NCBI GenBank assembly: GCA_030686995.1
Contig: JARVZY010002417.1
Span: forward strand, 24,001 to 88,000
Reading direction: 5' to 3'
DNA: 64,000 nt
Source of the DNA: Artemisia argyi
Lineage: Eukaryota; Streptophyta; Magnoliopsida; Asterales; Asteraceae
The notes below the pieces were generated by a model. That model was not told the origin of the DNA, made no database searches, and saw nothing but the letters and a program-made list of their open reading frames with translations. The translations under genes and the position numbers were made by a program. Each line of letters opens with the position of its first letter. Within the stretch, counting starts at the first letter, position 1. This document shows positions 33,787 through 45,611 of the stretch, one piece after another.

Positions 33787-36024
33787 TTATACATAGGCTC
33801 GCAAAAACTTACCAGTGTTATGTTTCTGGTCGGTATAGACTTTCAAGAAATCGTTGTCTAGGCTCTCTTGCTCCTTCTGGATTTCTAGTGCAGATTCCAG
33901 TGCAGAGCTACTGCACCCACTTACCTCAATAACCTCCAGTGTCCAAATCTTTCCTAAATCCGAGGGGATACTGTTAAGTTTTAAGCAACGATGAACCACT
34001 AAACATCGTAGTCCTGGGAAGTTACTATTCCGAAATTCCAATTGACATAACTCCAAATCATGCAATTTCAAGACCTTTAGTCTCTCAAAATGTTTATCAT
34101 CGCTCGCACCCCACTCTTCTCAATGCACACATGGGATTTTAATTTAAGAACCTCAAGATTAGGTAGACCAACAAAGGTCCATATCTGTGCCCAATCCAAC
34201 CCTATATTTGACAATGTCAGTTTCTTGAGCGTTTTAGGAAACAGACGACAATCACACGACCTCGTTGGTTCATGGTAGGGAATTGTATTTAATAGCTTCA
34301 ATTTTTGAAGGTGCTTTAAAGATTGTGTGTTTGGGAATTCAATATCACCTTGGGTTGAAATCAAAGGTCCACAAAAACCGAGCTTTTTAAGATTGGAAAT
34401 TCTTGAAGATAAATTCACACAAAACTGAGGACATACTTGGGTCAAAGTTTGCAGGCTAGCCAACCCACTGTGGCAACCATCGTCCTCTTTCAATTGTAAA
34501 GAAGACAGCTCGTCAATAAGATTTTCCCCTGATTTGATATACAAGTGACTTAGATTTATTATATCCCATGTTGTCTTTGGTAGAAGTATATTAATTCTCG
34601 ATGATATTATCAGCGTTTGTAGGTTGATAAGGCTTGATATTGATGGTTGGGGACTTCCATCATGAGCTTGAATGGCCAAGTATCTCAAATTAACGAGATC
34701 TGTTACATCTGAAGGAAACATGGAGACAGGAACATACTCCATATCGAGAATCCTAAGGGTTCTGTATGTTTCACTAAGCATTGATCCGCCTTCTTGAAGA
34801 ACTTTGCCCAACTCAAATGGATAACAAAAATCAGAGTGGGAGGGTAATGCAGTAGCAGTAGCAGGAGCATATGTGTATATGCGTGAGGAAAAATGTTCTT
34901 CCTCGGCTTTTCTGAAGCATAAATCCCACAACAGGTCATGTATCCGACATGCTTTAATTTGACCATCTGCCCTTATTTTGGCAGTCGTTAACAGACTCCT
35001 GTGGATTAAATTCATCAAGAAATCCTCTGCACATCCTCCAAACTTTTGCTTCCGGTTTCATGTATGAATCCTTGAGCAACCCATAGCCATATCAGCTTTG
35101 TTACCGGGATGTCATAGTCCTCAGGAAATACTCCAAGAAATAGAAAACATTGTTGTAATTCACGAGGCAAAAGATTGTAGCTTAAAGCCAAGGAGTCCAT
35201 GTATTGACTTGGATCACCAACCATAAGCGAACTTTGACTCTCAGCAATTTGACTCCACCAGGTATCTAACCATTTATTTTTCATTAGACCTGAAGTTATA
35301 ACAATTGCAAGCGGTAAACCTCCACATTTGTTTGCTATCTCCCTTCCAATTATCTCCAACCAGTGAGGGCAAATTCCGGTCCTAAATACCTTCTTTTGAA
35401 AAATTTCCCAACTTTCATCTTCTTTGCGAAGACGCAAAACATGATCAGGTTTGGCTCCCCCCACCTTTTTCCTCACATCTTTGTGACGGCTAGTAACTAT
35501 AACTTGGCTTCCTTATTGTCATCCGGAAAATAAATTTTGATATCATTCCACGCCTTACTATCCCATATATCATCCAACACCACCAAATATTGACGATCTT
35601 TTAAAAACCTATACAACATTTCCCCCAATAGCTCGTCGCTCATTTTATATATCTCATTTGTACCAACGGTGCTAAAAGAGCTTAATATGTCGAGTAACAG
35701 GTTCCTCTTTATATATACTTGAGAAACACAAGTCCATGCCCAAATGTCAAAAGTATACTCGATTAATGGATGGTTGTATAGATGCCTAGCTAAAGTTGTC
35801 TTACCAAGGCCAGGTGTTCCCACAATCGAAATAATCTGAAGCTGTTTTGCTGACGTTCCGTTAAGTTGATCAAGTAGTGTTTCCACTTCTTCATTGAAGC
35901 CCACAGCAATTTCTTCTCTTTCTACATTCGATACATATCTGATGTTACAAAGTTTTTCAATGATTTCCAAAATCATATCCATCATTGTTTTTCTACCACC
36001 GTACCAAGCATCATTAAAAAATGT
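33787..36024 (-). pseudogene. CNL resistance gene relic with three frameshifts and no intact coiled coil
   Basis: Read from right to left. Coding similarity starts about 36024 with the end of a coiled-coil region. Then comes NB-ARC with P-loop GTPGLGKTT and kinase-2 LVVLDDIW (to 35497). A shift near 35500 leads to the frame 35476-35015, with GGLPLAIVITSG and CFLFLGVFPEDYDIP. A shift near 35015 leads to 35018-34077, with IHDLLWDLC in the MHD position and leucine-rich repeats. A shift near 34080 leads to the last repeats (34071-33787). Most of the N-terminal domain is missing. It is clearly related to, but diverged from, the intact CNL gene, and is probably a dead member of the same cluster. 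Sequencing error could explain one shift, hardly all three plus the missing domain. Confidence 0.88.
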
Positions 36025-37062
36025 CTACTTAACTATTTATGATCATTGATCGCCATGCCTAATGATACACCTATATTGCGTTAATCTCCGGTTACAAAAA
36101 ATGGGCCATTTACTCACAAACAAATGGATTAATATCATAGTGATAAGACACCTTGTCAAAGAAATGCCAATATTAGCAAGAAACCGGGCATTGTGTGATC
36201 CTAATAAACTGTAGTTCGCGACATTATTGAGTATAACAACCCAAGTATCTTTCTATATATATAATGACATTAACCAAAGTAACTCCTTCTGTTTTTTACT
36301 CTTTACAATCTTAATTATGCCACCAGTCAAAAATTTGAACTGCAGTTAAACCCAACTCTTTAGTGAGTGTTTGAAATAAGCTAATCCATGAGCAATAAGC
36401 ACTTTGAAATAAGATAACACAAACACCTTAAATAGCTTAGTGTGAATACACTAATCTTAGGTGATGAAAAAAGAACTAACCGAAGATGATGACGGTATTT
36501 GTGGGAAGAAGCTACATTCTGAATTTCTGCTTTTTTAAGTCAACCAAGGAGTAGAACATTTTATTTGTAGAAAGTCAAACCTTCTCTCTAACATTGTTTT
36601 TCTTTTATGTTATGGATTTTTGGACATGTAAAAAAAATAGAATAAGCACTCAACTAGCATCACCAATACACAGAATATTTCAAAACCTTTTTTCATGACA
36701 CAAACTATTATATAAATCAACTTAAATGCAAAAAGTAAAATTATAAGCTTACGACAGCTAGTTTTGCTAAGCATTAGAATACTGATTAATAATGGATAAA
36801 AGTTGAGATTTTGATGTAACAAGTGACACTAATCTTTTGTGAGTACCAGTTAGTGTGGTCATCCCGATCTTTTAAGAATGACACAAATTTACTTGATGCG
36901 CATACGTCAACCATAAATAAGAGTATATTTTATAGTCGGTCCTTGTTTTAAAAAATTAGAGTATATTTTGTCCTTTAGTAATGGCTATGATGTTATCGCA
37001 ACTTTTTGTTTCATGAGCTTTGTTATTTAACCTTTGGTTCAATAAACAAAGTCAATAAAACC
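36025..37062. other. Intergenic, no gene seen
   Basis: AT-rich. The short minus-strand frames have no recognisable content. Confidence 0.65.

Positions 37063-37109
<47 letters not shown>
37063..37109. repeat. (TAA)n microsatellite, left of the transposon fragment
   Basis: About 15 TAA units. Confidence 0.95.
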
Positions 37110-37110
<1 letters not shown>

Positions 37111-37145
37111 CTCATGCTTTGGTTTTCATGAGGATATTTATGTGG

Positions 37146-37720
37146 ACCATGCTGTATCAGACATTATTGGTATTAAATATCGACACAATATGGTGCGTGA
37201 TACTCTGGCTAATATATGTTCTCGATCCGGGGTCACAGCTCGTAAAGAGGTTGACATCGGGCTGGTTGGAGAAAGGGAGCAAGCCTTACGTCCATGTGAT
37301 ATATTGCTCTATTCCTGAGACGGAGGGCATGACGTATGTATCGATTTGACGGGTTCGTCTCGCTTAACGCAAATTGGTATGATTGATTTTGTGCTAGGTT
37401 GTGTGGTGATTGACACCGCAAAACATAAGCGCGTCAAGTATGGGGCTAAGTGTGCAGAGATTGGACATAGGTTCCTCCGTTTCTCATTGTCCTACCTAAG
37501 GGAACCTGAGGCAGATGCGGTGAGCTTACTTAAGCGGTTCCGGAAGTTCTCTATAACTCAAGACATTGGAGTGCGTGCTACCTGTCATATCTTCAGTACG
37601 ATTAACTTTGTTATTGCTAAAGGTGTGGGGGCTCAGATAGTTTTGAGGCTCTCACTAATTTCTTGTAATCCTATGGTTTTTCTAATAAAAGTATGGGGCT
37701 CAGATGGTTTTTCCCAATAA
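37146..37720 (+). pseudogene. Fragment of a transposon-type ORF with a possible PD-(D/E)XK-like nuclease motif
   Basis: One frame reads through with a single TGA at 37317-37319, where related copies I recall have Trp. Recognisable blocks are DHAVS, RHNMVRDTL, ARKEVDIGL, LRPCDILLYS, HDVCIDLTGSS and a C-terminal AKGVGAQIV. I recall this family as a dispersed plant repeat, often found at the end of reverse-transcriptase-like genes. The spacing H-A-V, R-H-N, then (R)PxDI and DVxxD resembles a restriction-like endonuclease core, which is inference. It is flanked on both sides by (TAA)n tracts. No upstream reverse transcriptase is present, so this is a 5'-truncated copy. Confidence 0.6.
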
Positions 37721-37755
37721 CTTCTTGTAAAATCCTATGAGTTTCTAATAAAGTG

Positions 37756-37798
<43 letters not shown>
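37756..37798. repeat. (ATA)n microsatellite, right of the transposon fragment
   Basis: About 14 units following TTTCTAATAAAGTG, like the simple-repeat tail of a non-LTR element. Confidence 0.95.
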
Positions 37799-37799
<1 letters not shown>

Positions 37800-37916
37800 C
37801 GTTAGAACCTTTTAGATTGACATTAAAGAAACAACTAAAAGTATTTATTTCTTGCGGTACAAGTAATCAAAACAAAAAATATCTCCATCTTATATATTAG
37901 TTATAGTTTTAACACA

Positions 37917-37928
37917 CTATATATACAT
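37917..37928 (+). promoter_or_regulatory. Possible TATA box of the RING-H2 locus
   Basis: CTATATATACAT, 75-85 bases before ATG 38003, a plausible promoter-to-start distance for a plant gene. Confidence 0.4.
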
Positions 37929-38002
37929 TACGATCAATATAATTCAAACTTAAGCTCTAGGGTTTCTGCTTCAAAAAGTTTAATATACTCGTATAGATTA
38001 GA

Positions 38003-38482
38003 ATGTCTATGTCGATAGCCATGTCTCCATACGGGATTATAATCCCGGATTCCCGCCATTTCATCATTGTTAATGCACAACCAGATGATCAACTCGATCT
38101 CTGAGTCATGATGGACCCTCCATGTCAAGTAAACTATGAAGACATTGTATCCGAATTCTATTATGAACGTGCCGCTTATAGAGTATGTTGGATTGAACTA
38201 ACAACACACGAATCAGGACCCGTTGCTAAATTCATGGATGGATCTCTAGTGTTGGACCAACGCTCGGTTAACATTATTGCAGATTTTATAACAAGTTACG
38301 AGTCTTATTATGCTAAGACGTACTTGGAGAATGACAAATAGATGTGTGTGATTTGCCAGGAGGAATTTGAAGCAGATCAAATGTGCATGGCACTCAAATG
38401 TACACATTGGTATCATCATGGATGTATCGATCGATGGTTGCAACAGAAGAACTTTTGTCCAATTTGTAGAAAAACATGTTAA
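38003..38482 (+). pseudogene. RING-H2 finger protein (E3 ubiquitin ligase type) with two in-frame stops
   Basis: One frame of 160 codons from ATG 38003 to TAA 38480-38482 is interrupted only by TGA 38102-38104 and TAG 38339-38341, without frameshifts. The last 46 codons encode a complete RING-H2: C2, C5, C20, H22, H25, C28, C39, C42 of the segment starting MCVIC, with CTHWYHHGC and CPICRKTC. RING-H2 domains recruit E2 enzymes for ubiquitin transfer. The rest is an unrecognised N-terminal region (MSPYGIIIPDSRHFIIV). The TAG is followed at once by ATG (AAATAGATG), so the RING alone could in principle be made by reinitiation. The simplest reading is a recent pseudogene. Confidence 0.75.
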
Positions 38483-38930
38483 GTTCTTGATTATTGTAGA
38501 TTTTGGGTTTATGTTTATCAGCAACATAGAGTAGAAGTTGTATATTCAATAGTTATTTTTGTATTGTTTTGGGAGATCCAAACGCAGCTTAGAGATATTA
38601 AAAGTGTTTTTATTCTCCAATTCATGGTAATCTCTTATGTTTGTTCTTCCCCAGCTGCTATCATTATCTTTTGCTTTATATATGGTACGTATAGTAGCAT
38701 ACTTTTGGTTCAGGTTTTCGCAGTTTGTAGAACGTTAAATAACCGATAACTTTTCTGAACCCAATAATATGTCTCACCCTCGTGGCCTCGTAAACAATTA
38801 GGGGATGTTTGTGTTTGCGTTTAACCTATAACCTAAGTGTATACGTGGTGAAAATAAAAAAAAAAATAAAAAAGGGGGGGGGGGGGACTGTGCTAACATA
38901 AATAGTTTGGTTAATATAACCTTGTTGATG
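38483..38930. other. Intergenic with poly(A)/poly(G) run
   Basis: 3' flank of the RING-H2 locus. An A-rich then G-only tract sits at about 38850-38886. No gene seen. Confidence 0.6.
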
Positions 38931-40956
38931 TGATTAAAGGACTTGTGTCCCAATAAGGGCATGATAAGTATGTCGGAGGAATTTATTAGTGAGCGACTTA
39001 TCTTTATGACTTATTATTATTGTGAAATAATTTTTGGAATAATAAGTGAGACGAATGAATTGTTAGACTTATCGAGTTGACGAATTCGATAAAGATTAAC
39101 ATTTCCATAAATAGTATTTCTCGATTTGCGACTCGACATTAATGTCAACCAACCCAATAAGTCCGATAACCATGTGGGTCGGGTATATTAATGTCAACCA
39201 ATCCGCGACTCGAACATTAACTCCATATAAACATTAACATTTTCATAAATAGTGTTTCTCGATTTGCGTGCACTCGAAACATTTAATAACTCTCATTTAT
39301 TTAAACTTTCTATTTATAACTTCTCGTTTTAGGTTATAAACTTCACGTTAAATATTAAATAACAAAAATGGGTTTTTGTTAATTAATATCCTTCGCATTT
39401 AGTCATTATTAATATTCCCATTTCTCGTTATACGTTTTCAAATAAATCTTTTTCGAGTTATTATCCGTTTCGAGTCACGAGTCCGAGTTTATATTATCCT
39501 CGGGTTAACAAGTCAAACATATCATTCCAAAGTCCAATAAAGTCAAGTATTCATTGTTTCGGCTTGTCGAGACTACGCCGAGATTAAAAAGTCTCGGTGG
39601 CACTCGACTTGGCTCATAACATCACAAGTAGAATCATAAGCTCGAGTATTCCAAGTTCAATAATATCAACAATAGTTAACGGCCCCAAACCTACGGCACG
39701 TTAACTAATTATATCAAATCAAAATCCTAGTCCTAAGTCTCAACAACCAACAACAACAATTAGTATCATCATCACCATTATGCCGAGACTAAAAGTCTCG
39801 GCTTCGAATCCATGCTACGCCAACAACAACCAAACGGACCCGTAAGTCTCGGCTACCAATCAAAACGGACCATTGGGTCTCTCGGCCTCAGCCTAACACA
39901 ACCACAACCTTTCAAAACCAATTCTAATCCAAACCCGAATAACCAAAAATAAGCACAAGCATAAAAATAACCCAAGAACTTATAACACGACTCAACACAA
40001 CATCAAAACGCAACAAACAAGCTTCGGCCGTGAGCTTATGCTCACGACATCACCACAACTTGACCACGACTCGACAACAAAACCCAACATAATGATACCA
40101 AAACATTTTTAATTGTTTTTATCCCGTAAAACATGTTTTATCACCCAAAACCCACTCGAATTCATTATTACAACTCGTTTTATACGAGTTTACACCCCCC
40201 ACCATTATCACATGAGGTGAAAAACGGTGGGTCTTACCTTTTTCTTTACGTATCGAAATGGATCTACTCGTTTTGGGTGGTGGTGTTGTGCGTACGTGGC
40301 GGTGGTGGTGTTCCTTGGTGCGTGTGATGGTTAATCGTGAAAAGGGAGTCACAAGGGGGTTGTTGGTGGTGGCAGTGTGATGTGGCAGTAGGCAGTGGTG
40401 GTGGTCGGAAGGGTGACCGACGATGAGCGGGTGGTGGTGGTGGCGGCCAGGTGAAGGAGAGAGGGTTATAATAACCCTAAAACTCTATAATGGGTTTTAT
40501 ATAACCCCTTTTGGACTAACTTTGCCAACCCTACTAACCATAAGGACCATAAACATAGATTAGGGTAAGGGGCCTAAGTGCCATTCAGTTATTCTTTTCG
40601 TTATTATTCTTGGGGCTCGTTAAGGCATCGTAAAATATTCCCGAGGCATTTTATCTTATGCCATTAGTTTCATAATTATTTTTCCACTAAAAACGACTAT
40701 AAACACGTATAGCTTCGATAAAATGTTAAAAATTAACTTATAAAACATATTATCAGTCTAATTCGTGCCGAATAGCGTAGTGCTCAACTCAAGGTAACGG
40801 GAACTTCACTTATCACACCCTATAATTCCAAATAAAATTCCTAATAATCCAATTTAATTCTAGAATATTCCAAAAACGATTCTTAAAAACCAAATGTTCG
40901 CTTTTTAAACGTAATGCGATATTGAAAAAGGCTCCCAAAAATTACCGGTTGTCACA
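38931..40956 (-). repeat. Truncated minus-strand chromovirus LTR related to that of element C
   Basis: On the minus strand it begins TGTGACAACCGG at 40956, like the C LTR start, and shares GCATTACGTTTAAA and the GCACTACG region. It then has a CT-rich, CCACCACC-rich leader (about 40300-40450) and several GCCGAGAC/GTCTCGGC pairs (39560-39880). It stops without a TGTTACA end near 38931, so about 1.5 kb of LTR is missing. The left limit is approximate. No TSD could be tested. Confidence 0.65.
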
Positions 40957-41440
40957 GAAACAAGAATGACTTAAAAGACAAAGAAGGAATTATACAAAAG
41001 ATGGAATATTATAAAATATTCCTTTAGAAGATAATGATTAAAGTTAGGAAGATTTGTTTCCTAATACAGTTATGAGTTATTTGTAAACCCTAATATCTCT
41101 ATTATATAAAGAGATATAGGTCGTAGGTTTTATGTGTGGACAGAAAAGATGTAGTCGACTAAAGTGTGTGTCCTAGGCGTGAGTTCTCTAAGAAGACACC
41201 TAGATTAGTTTAGCCTCAAGAATCTTTGATTCCTGTTATAGTTAGATAATCGCTCTGCAATTGATCATGTAGAATTGAGGCTTGTAGTGTATGATAATGA
41301 AGAAAAACCTTGATACAGTTACATTGTTCTTATGTTAATTCAGCTATACATATTCTATGAACTTTGTTATTGTTAATCCTAGATGAGATCTAAACAATTT
41401 CGAGTTATAAAAGATCTAAGGAGATCTAACAAACTCCGCA
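40957..41440. other. Noncoding; possible LTR remnant of a small copia element
   Basis: Contains TATTATATAAAGAGATATAG (41098-41117), a TATA-like box, and GATCTAACAAACTCCGCAAC near 41424, which looks like an LTR end. No matching partner or primer site, so tentative. Confidence 0.3.
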
Positions 41441-42245
41441 ACGTTCTTATATGTTTTTGTTTGTTTTTGCACCTTTATACGTTTTGTATATTTTTATGCA
41501 TTTTAATACGTTTTGTATATTTTCGTACACTTTTATACATGTTTATCCGTTATTAACTTTTTTTTATCAGTTTTCATACGTACAAAAACTAAAAAACATA
41601 TAAGAAAACGTACAAAAACGGATGAATACGTATAAAAACGGATAAAATATATGGAAACATAAGAAAACGAATAAAAATGGATGAAAACATATAAATATGG
41701 ATGAAAACGTAAGAAAACATATAAAAAACAGTTGAAAACGTATAAGAATGGATGAAATGTATAAGTACGTACAAAAACGCAAGAAAAACCACTCGAAAAC
41801 GAATGAAAATGTATAAAAACGGAGAAAACGTATAAAAACGGATTAAAACATATGAAAACGTAAGGAAATGTATAAAATAGCTAAAATCGGATAACAACGT
41901 AAGAAACACATATAGAAATGGATAAAAAAATTTACAAACGGATGAAACATATGTAAATAGAAAAAACGTAAGAAAGCGGTCGAAAACATATGAAAACAGA
42001 CAAAAAAGTAAGAAAACGGGTGAAAACTTATAAAAGTGGATGAAAACGTATAAAAACGTAAGAAAACGAATTAAAAACATATGAATACGTAAGAATAGAC
42101 GAAAATGGACAAACACGTATGAAAACGGGCAAAAACGTATAAAAACGAATGAAATGCATAAAATGGACAAAAACGTATTGAAACAGATGAAAAGGTATAA
42201 AAACGTACAAAAACGTATAAAACGGATGAAAACGTATAAAAAGGA
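41441..42245. repeat. Degenerate ~10-bp tandem array of A-tracts (GTATAAAAAC, GGATGAAAAC)
   Basis: From 41581 to 42245 the plus strand is an array of words such as GTATAAAAAC, GGATGAAAAC and GTAAGAAAAC, mostly 10 bases apart. From 41441 to 41580 the same word is inverted (GTTTTTATACG type). The long minus-strand Phe/Ile-rich frame across it is a by-product of the repeat. No known satellite family comes to mind. Confidence 0.85.
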
Positions 42246-42974
42246 CTAAAACTTGTCTTTGATACTCTGTATTTTAAGCTGCTTGTTTTAAACTTAACAT
42301 TTTAGTATCATTTGACAAACGGATTTATATTCTCTAATGACAAAACACTAGGAAAAAAATTACTCCAATAGCACGAAAAACAAACTGTCTTCTTCCATGC
42401 AAATGAAGACTTTAGAAGTACCTCTTCTTCTGCAGACATGGTTTGCAGATGAAGAGGTAAAAGTTTTGAAAAAACAAACGACGCCATAGTATAGTCGAGT
42501 GTGCGTGACAGTATTTTCTCCAATCAAAAGAATGAGTATTTGAGGCATACAATATGTCACATTTAGTAAGTTATCGTACACAAACGCCTATTTTACTATC
42601 ATATTAGTTATTACAAGAAAACTTAATACAAAGAAAGTAATGTTAATGTGTTATGGTGATACATGTTTAAAACATAAAATAAGCTAAAATTCTCATATTT
42701 AAATGTAATTTGATATTCTTATTTTTCAAAATCTCTTTTGTTTACCAAATTTAACATCCTTTTATATGAAAATGAATTTAATTTAAAAAATATGTATGAC
42801 TAATTACTACTTCTTAAGATAGGCCTCCATGGCACAAGTAAAGCCTATAATCAACTAAAATTCAATAGGAGAAAAGTTTCGCGTTGATCCAAATCTGTGC
42901 AGATCTGATGAACCCATCCTGCCCGTCCATATAGTTTTCATCTAACGCGTGTGATGAATCTGAATTATCTTCTT
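42246..42974. other. Intergenic, no gene seen
   Basis: AT-rich single-copy-looking DNA. The five bases before LTR F, TTCTT, are its possible target duplication. Confidence 0.6.
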
Positions 42975-44215
42975 TGTGGAAAACTAGAAGGGGGTTGAAT
43001 AGTTTTACTATCTTTTTAAATTTATTTTCAAAATCTTTTGTAGCTTATAAAAACTTTGATTCGATCTTACGTGAATTCAAGTGTCAACAAATGTAAAGTC
43101 TAATCTAATAATGTAAGTATTGAAATGAAATGAAATAAAGATAGAGATAGAAAGATCAAACCACAACACACAAATTTATAGTGGTTCGGCTACAAGGACA
43201 CCTTCCTTACCCTACTCCACTCTCCGAGTACCACACTCGAGAGTTTTCTTCACTATGTCAACAAACTCCTTATGGCGGAGAAACCTTACACACATTGGCT
43301 TACACCTATTAACGACACTAAGCTAAATATTGAGTTCTAATCGTAGCTAGAACTAATCTCACAACTTCTTCACGACTTCACACCTTCTTCACAACTTCAC
43401 AACTTCTTCACGATAGCTCTATAACCTCTTCTTCTCGTCTACTTCACACCTTCTGCTATGCACAACTAATTCACAACTTCTACACTACTTTACAACACAC
43501 CTAATATCTATAATCAACTAAATCACACAACACTTTACAAATATCTAGCACTACTACAAGATGATACTAACTAATCACAACACTGCTACAATTGTATGGA
43601 TGTTGAAGGAGTGTTCTTCTTTTTGCACTTGTGTGGATGAAGCTTTGGATCACTTAGAAACAAAGACTTATGAATTATATGATCAAAGGATTTTGGGATA
43701 GAAATGGATATGAGATTAGAAGGTTTTGAGTGCAAAAAGGTGAGGAAAATTTGTGAAATGAACCAGTATTTAAAGGGCAAGAAAATACTGTTCTGGAGCG
43801 TGCCGGTCCCCTTAATTATTAAGGGGGCCGCCCCCTCCAGAACGTTGGGTTTGTTTGTCTTTTTATGGGGAAGGTTTTTCTGGAGAGATTTTGCCATTTT
43901 TTGTTGGAAATTTGAAATCATATCTTTGTGGTTTAATAAAATAATATCAAAAATGATTTACTAAAACATATAAAATGTTAATGTCATTTTATAAAATGTT
44001 TGGTGTTATGATAATAGTTCCTTTGATCATGTAATGCATAAGATGCTTAGTTTATACATACCTTAAATGATATTAGTAGTAGAAATAAATATTTGTCACT
44101 AAATACTTGTTTACGTCATAATCTTGACTTAATTTAGTTTACATTTTGTGATTATCAAAACGTAGAGTTTATTGAAAAATATTAATAACGTTTTTAAGCA
44201 TTATTAATATCAACA
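42975..44215 (-). repeat. LTR of element F
   Basis: Plus-strand ends are TGTGGAAAACTAGAAGGG and ATATCAACA, so TG...CA. It shares the opening 20 bases, the GTGGTTCGGCTACAAGGAC block and the ACGACACTAAGCTA block with LTR E, but is otherwise diverged. A palindrome cluster lies at 43790-43842. Confidence 0.8.
43790..43842. repeat. Palindromic-word cluster of F in the LTR
   Basis: GTTCTGGAG and CTCCAGAAC bracket CCCCTTAATTATTAAGGGGG and CCGCCCC. Near-perfect hairpin potential. Confidence 0.85.
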
Positions 44216-44717
44216 ATCTCCCCCTTTTTGATGATTACAAAACTTAAACTCATTAAATCAAAAATTAGTTTTTAGACAAGTATTTTAGTGAGTTTATATT
44301 TACTTTTCCCCCTTTTTGTAGAATCGAACGGTTTTGCCGACAAGTTTCAATCATGAAATATTGACGGGATGAAAACTCTCCCTTGATGTGTACTCCCCCT
44401 CGTTCGGGGGCACCAAGGAGATGAGCTATGGAATGCTTGCAAAACAAAAATATTAGAAGCACAAGTATATACATGCAATCATATATAAAGTGACAACAAT
44501 ATAAACAAGCATCATTAAATAGAAGCATTCATATTAAAGCTAAAGTTGTGTAAAAAACACAACAATACATGTAACATCAAGAGAGATTACAATGAGAATA
44601 ACAACTAGAATATATAACAACTAGAATAGTATTCCATCATGCAAAGAGTACATGGGCTTCATAGAGCTTGTAAACAAAAGGGTGGTAAGCGTTTTATTTA
44701 TTAAGCATAACATATGC
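44216..44717 (-). other. Element F 3' untranslated region with repeated purine tracts
   Basis: On the minus strand GGGGGAGA tracts occur beside the LTR (44216-44230), at about 44308-44318 and at about 44393-44411. No frame of interest. Confidence 0.6.
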
Positions 44718-45317
44718 TTAATTTGGAGAGCATGATGGTGATAGTGGAGAAATGGGTGAAGATTGTGGTGGTGGAATAATAGGTGAGGATGGTGGAGGTG
44801 GTGGTGGTGGGTTGGTTAGCAAATGTTCAATATATGAAAACATATATTGAATTTCATCTCTAAGACCAAAGATTTTGGTTTGGTTGTGGATGCAACAAAG
44901 GCAAGTATCACCATGAGCTTCAAGTAAGCTCCAAGGTACGGGATTGACAAAGAATGGTGGTGTAATTGATGGAGATGAGACATGAGCATCAAGTGGTGTT
45001 ATTGGTGAAAGTGAGATGGTAAGATGGGTGGAAAGAGGTTCTTGTGTAGGATGTGGTGATGATGCTTGTGGTGATGACAAGTGTGAGTTTTTGTAGTCAT
45101 TGATTGATGAAGTTGAAGGTATGGAGGATGAGGAAGTTTCATGAGTGGAAGGTGTTTTGGATGGTGCATTAGGTGCACTTGGAGATGAGCATTTAGGTGG
45201 AGGTGATGGGGTTGTGTTTTCTTCATTAGTTAAGTCAATGAAGAGTTATTTTGGAGGGATGATAACAATCTTTTGTTTCTTTAAGGCCTTAGAGTTGGAG
45301 GTGCTTGGTGGAGACAT
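44718..45317 (-). pseudogene. Element F Pro/Ser-rich late ORF with C-terminal CxxC helix module, one in-frame stop
   Basis: ATG at 45317 (MSPPSTSNSKALKKQK) opens a frame with TAA at 45246-45248 and then runs on in frame to 44718. Content: a short basic start, the block LFIDLTNEE, a long Pro/Ser/Thr-rich stretch, then PWSLLEAHGDTCLCCIHN, FGLRDEIQYMFSYIEHLL and a polyproline tail. I recall the family as common in Asteraceae repeats; its function is unknown. Its position, directly upstream of the 3' LTR, matches the late ORF of element E (48017-50587), whose C-terminus also has a CxxC followed by a helix. Confidence 0.65.
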
Positions 45318-45519
45318 GATGGTTTAGGTTGAAGGAGATGATGAATAATGAGATGAAGATTGTTTATTTGGAGGGAATTTATAGTATGAAAATAGTTGAT
45401 TTAGGTATGTTTTTGAAATGGTTTAAGGAGATTCTAAAATCAGTTGGGTTATAAGGAGAAATGGTAGCTTATACTAGAGAAAGAGGTCACAAGATGCAAA
45501 AGAAAACAGTAAACCCAGT

Positions 45520-45611
45520 TCCAGATGGTCGGTCCCCTTAATTGTAGGCCGGCCCCCTTAATGATTAAGGGGACCGCCTAGGAAAATTAAGGGGGCCGCC
45601 CATCTGGTGTT
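45520..45611. repeat. Palindromic-word cluster of F, internal copy
   Basis: CCAGATGG and CCATCTGG bracket four CCCCTTAAT / ATTAAGGGG words with CCGGCC and CCGCC between. It lies upstream of the ORF start on the minus strand. Confidence 0.85.

Noticed and set aside
38339..38341. Programmed stop-codon readthrough of the RING-H2 gene
   Set aside because: The context AAA TAG ATG does not match the known CAA-TAG-CAATTA type leaky context, and a second stop lies upstream.
41589..42170. 193-codon minus-strand frame rich in Phe, Tyr and Ile
   Set aside because: It is the translation of the A-tract repeat array; the alternation comes from the 10-bp unit, not from selection.
3519..42245. CRISPR-like array
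   Set aside because: Repeats are microsatellites, minisatellites or LTR words without regular spacer-repeat order, and the genome is a plant.
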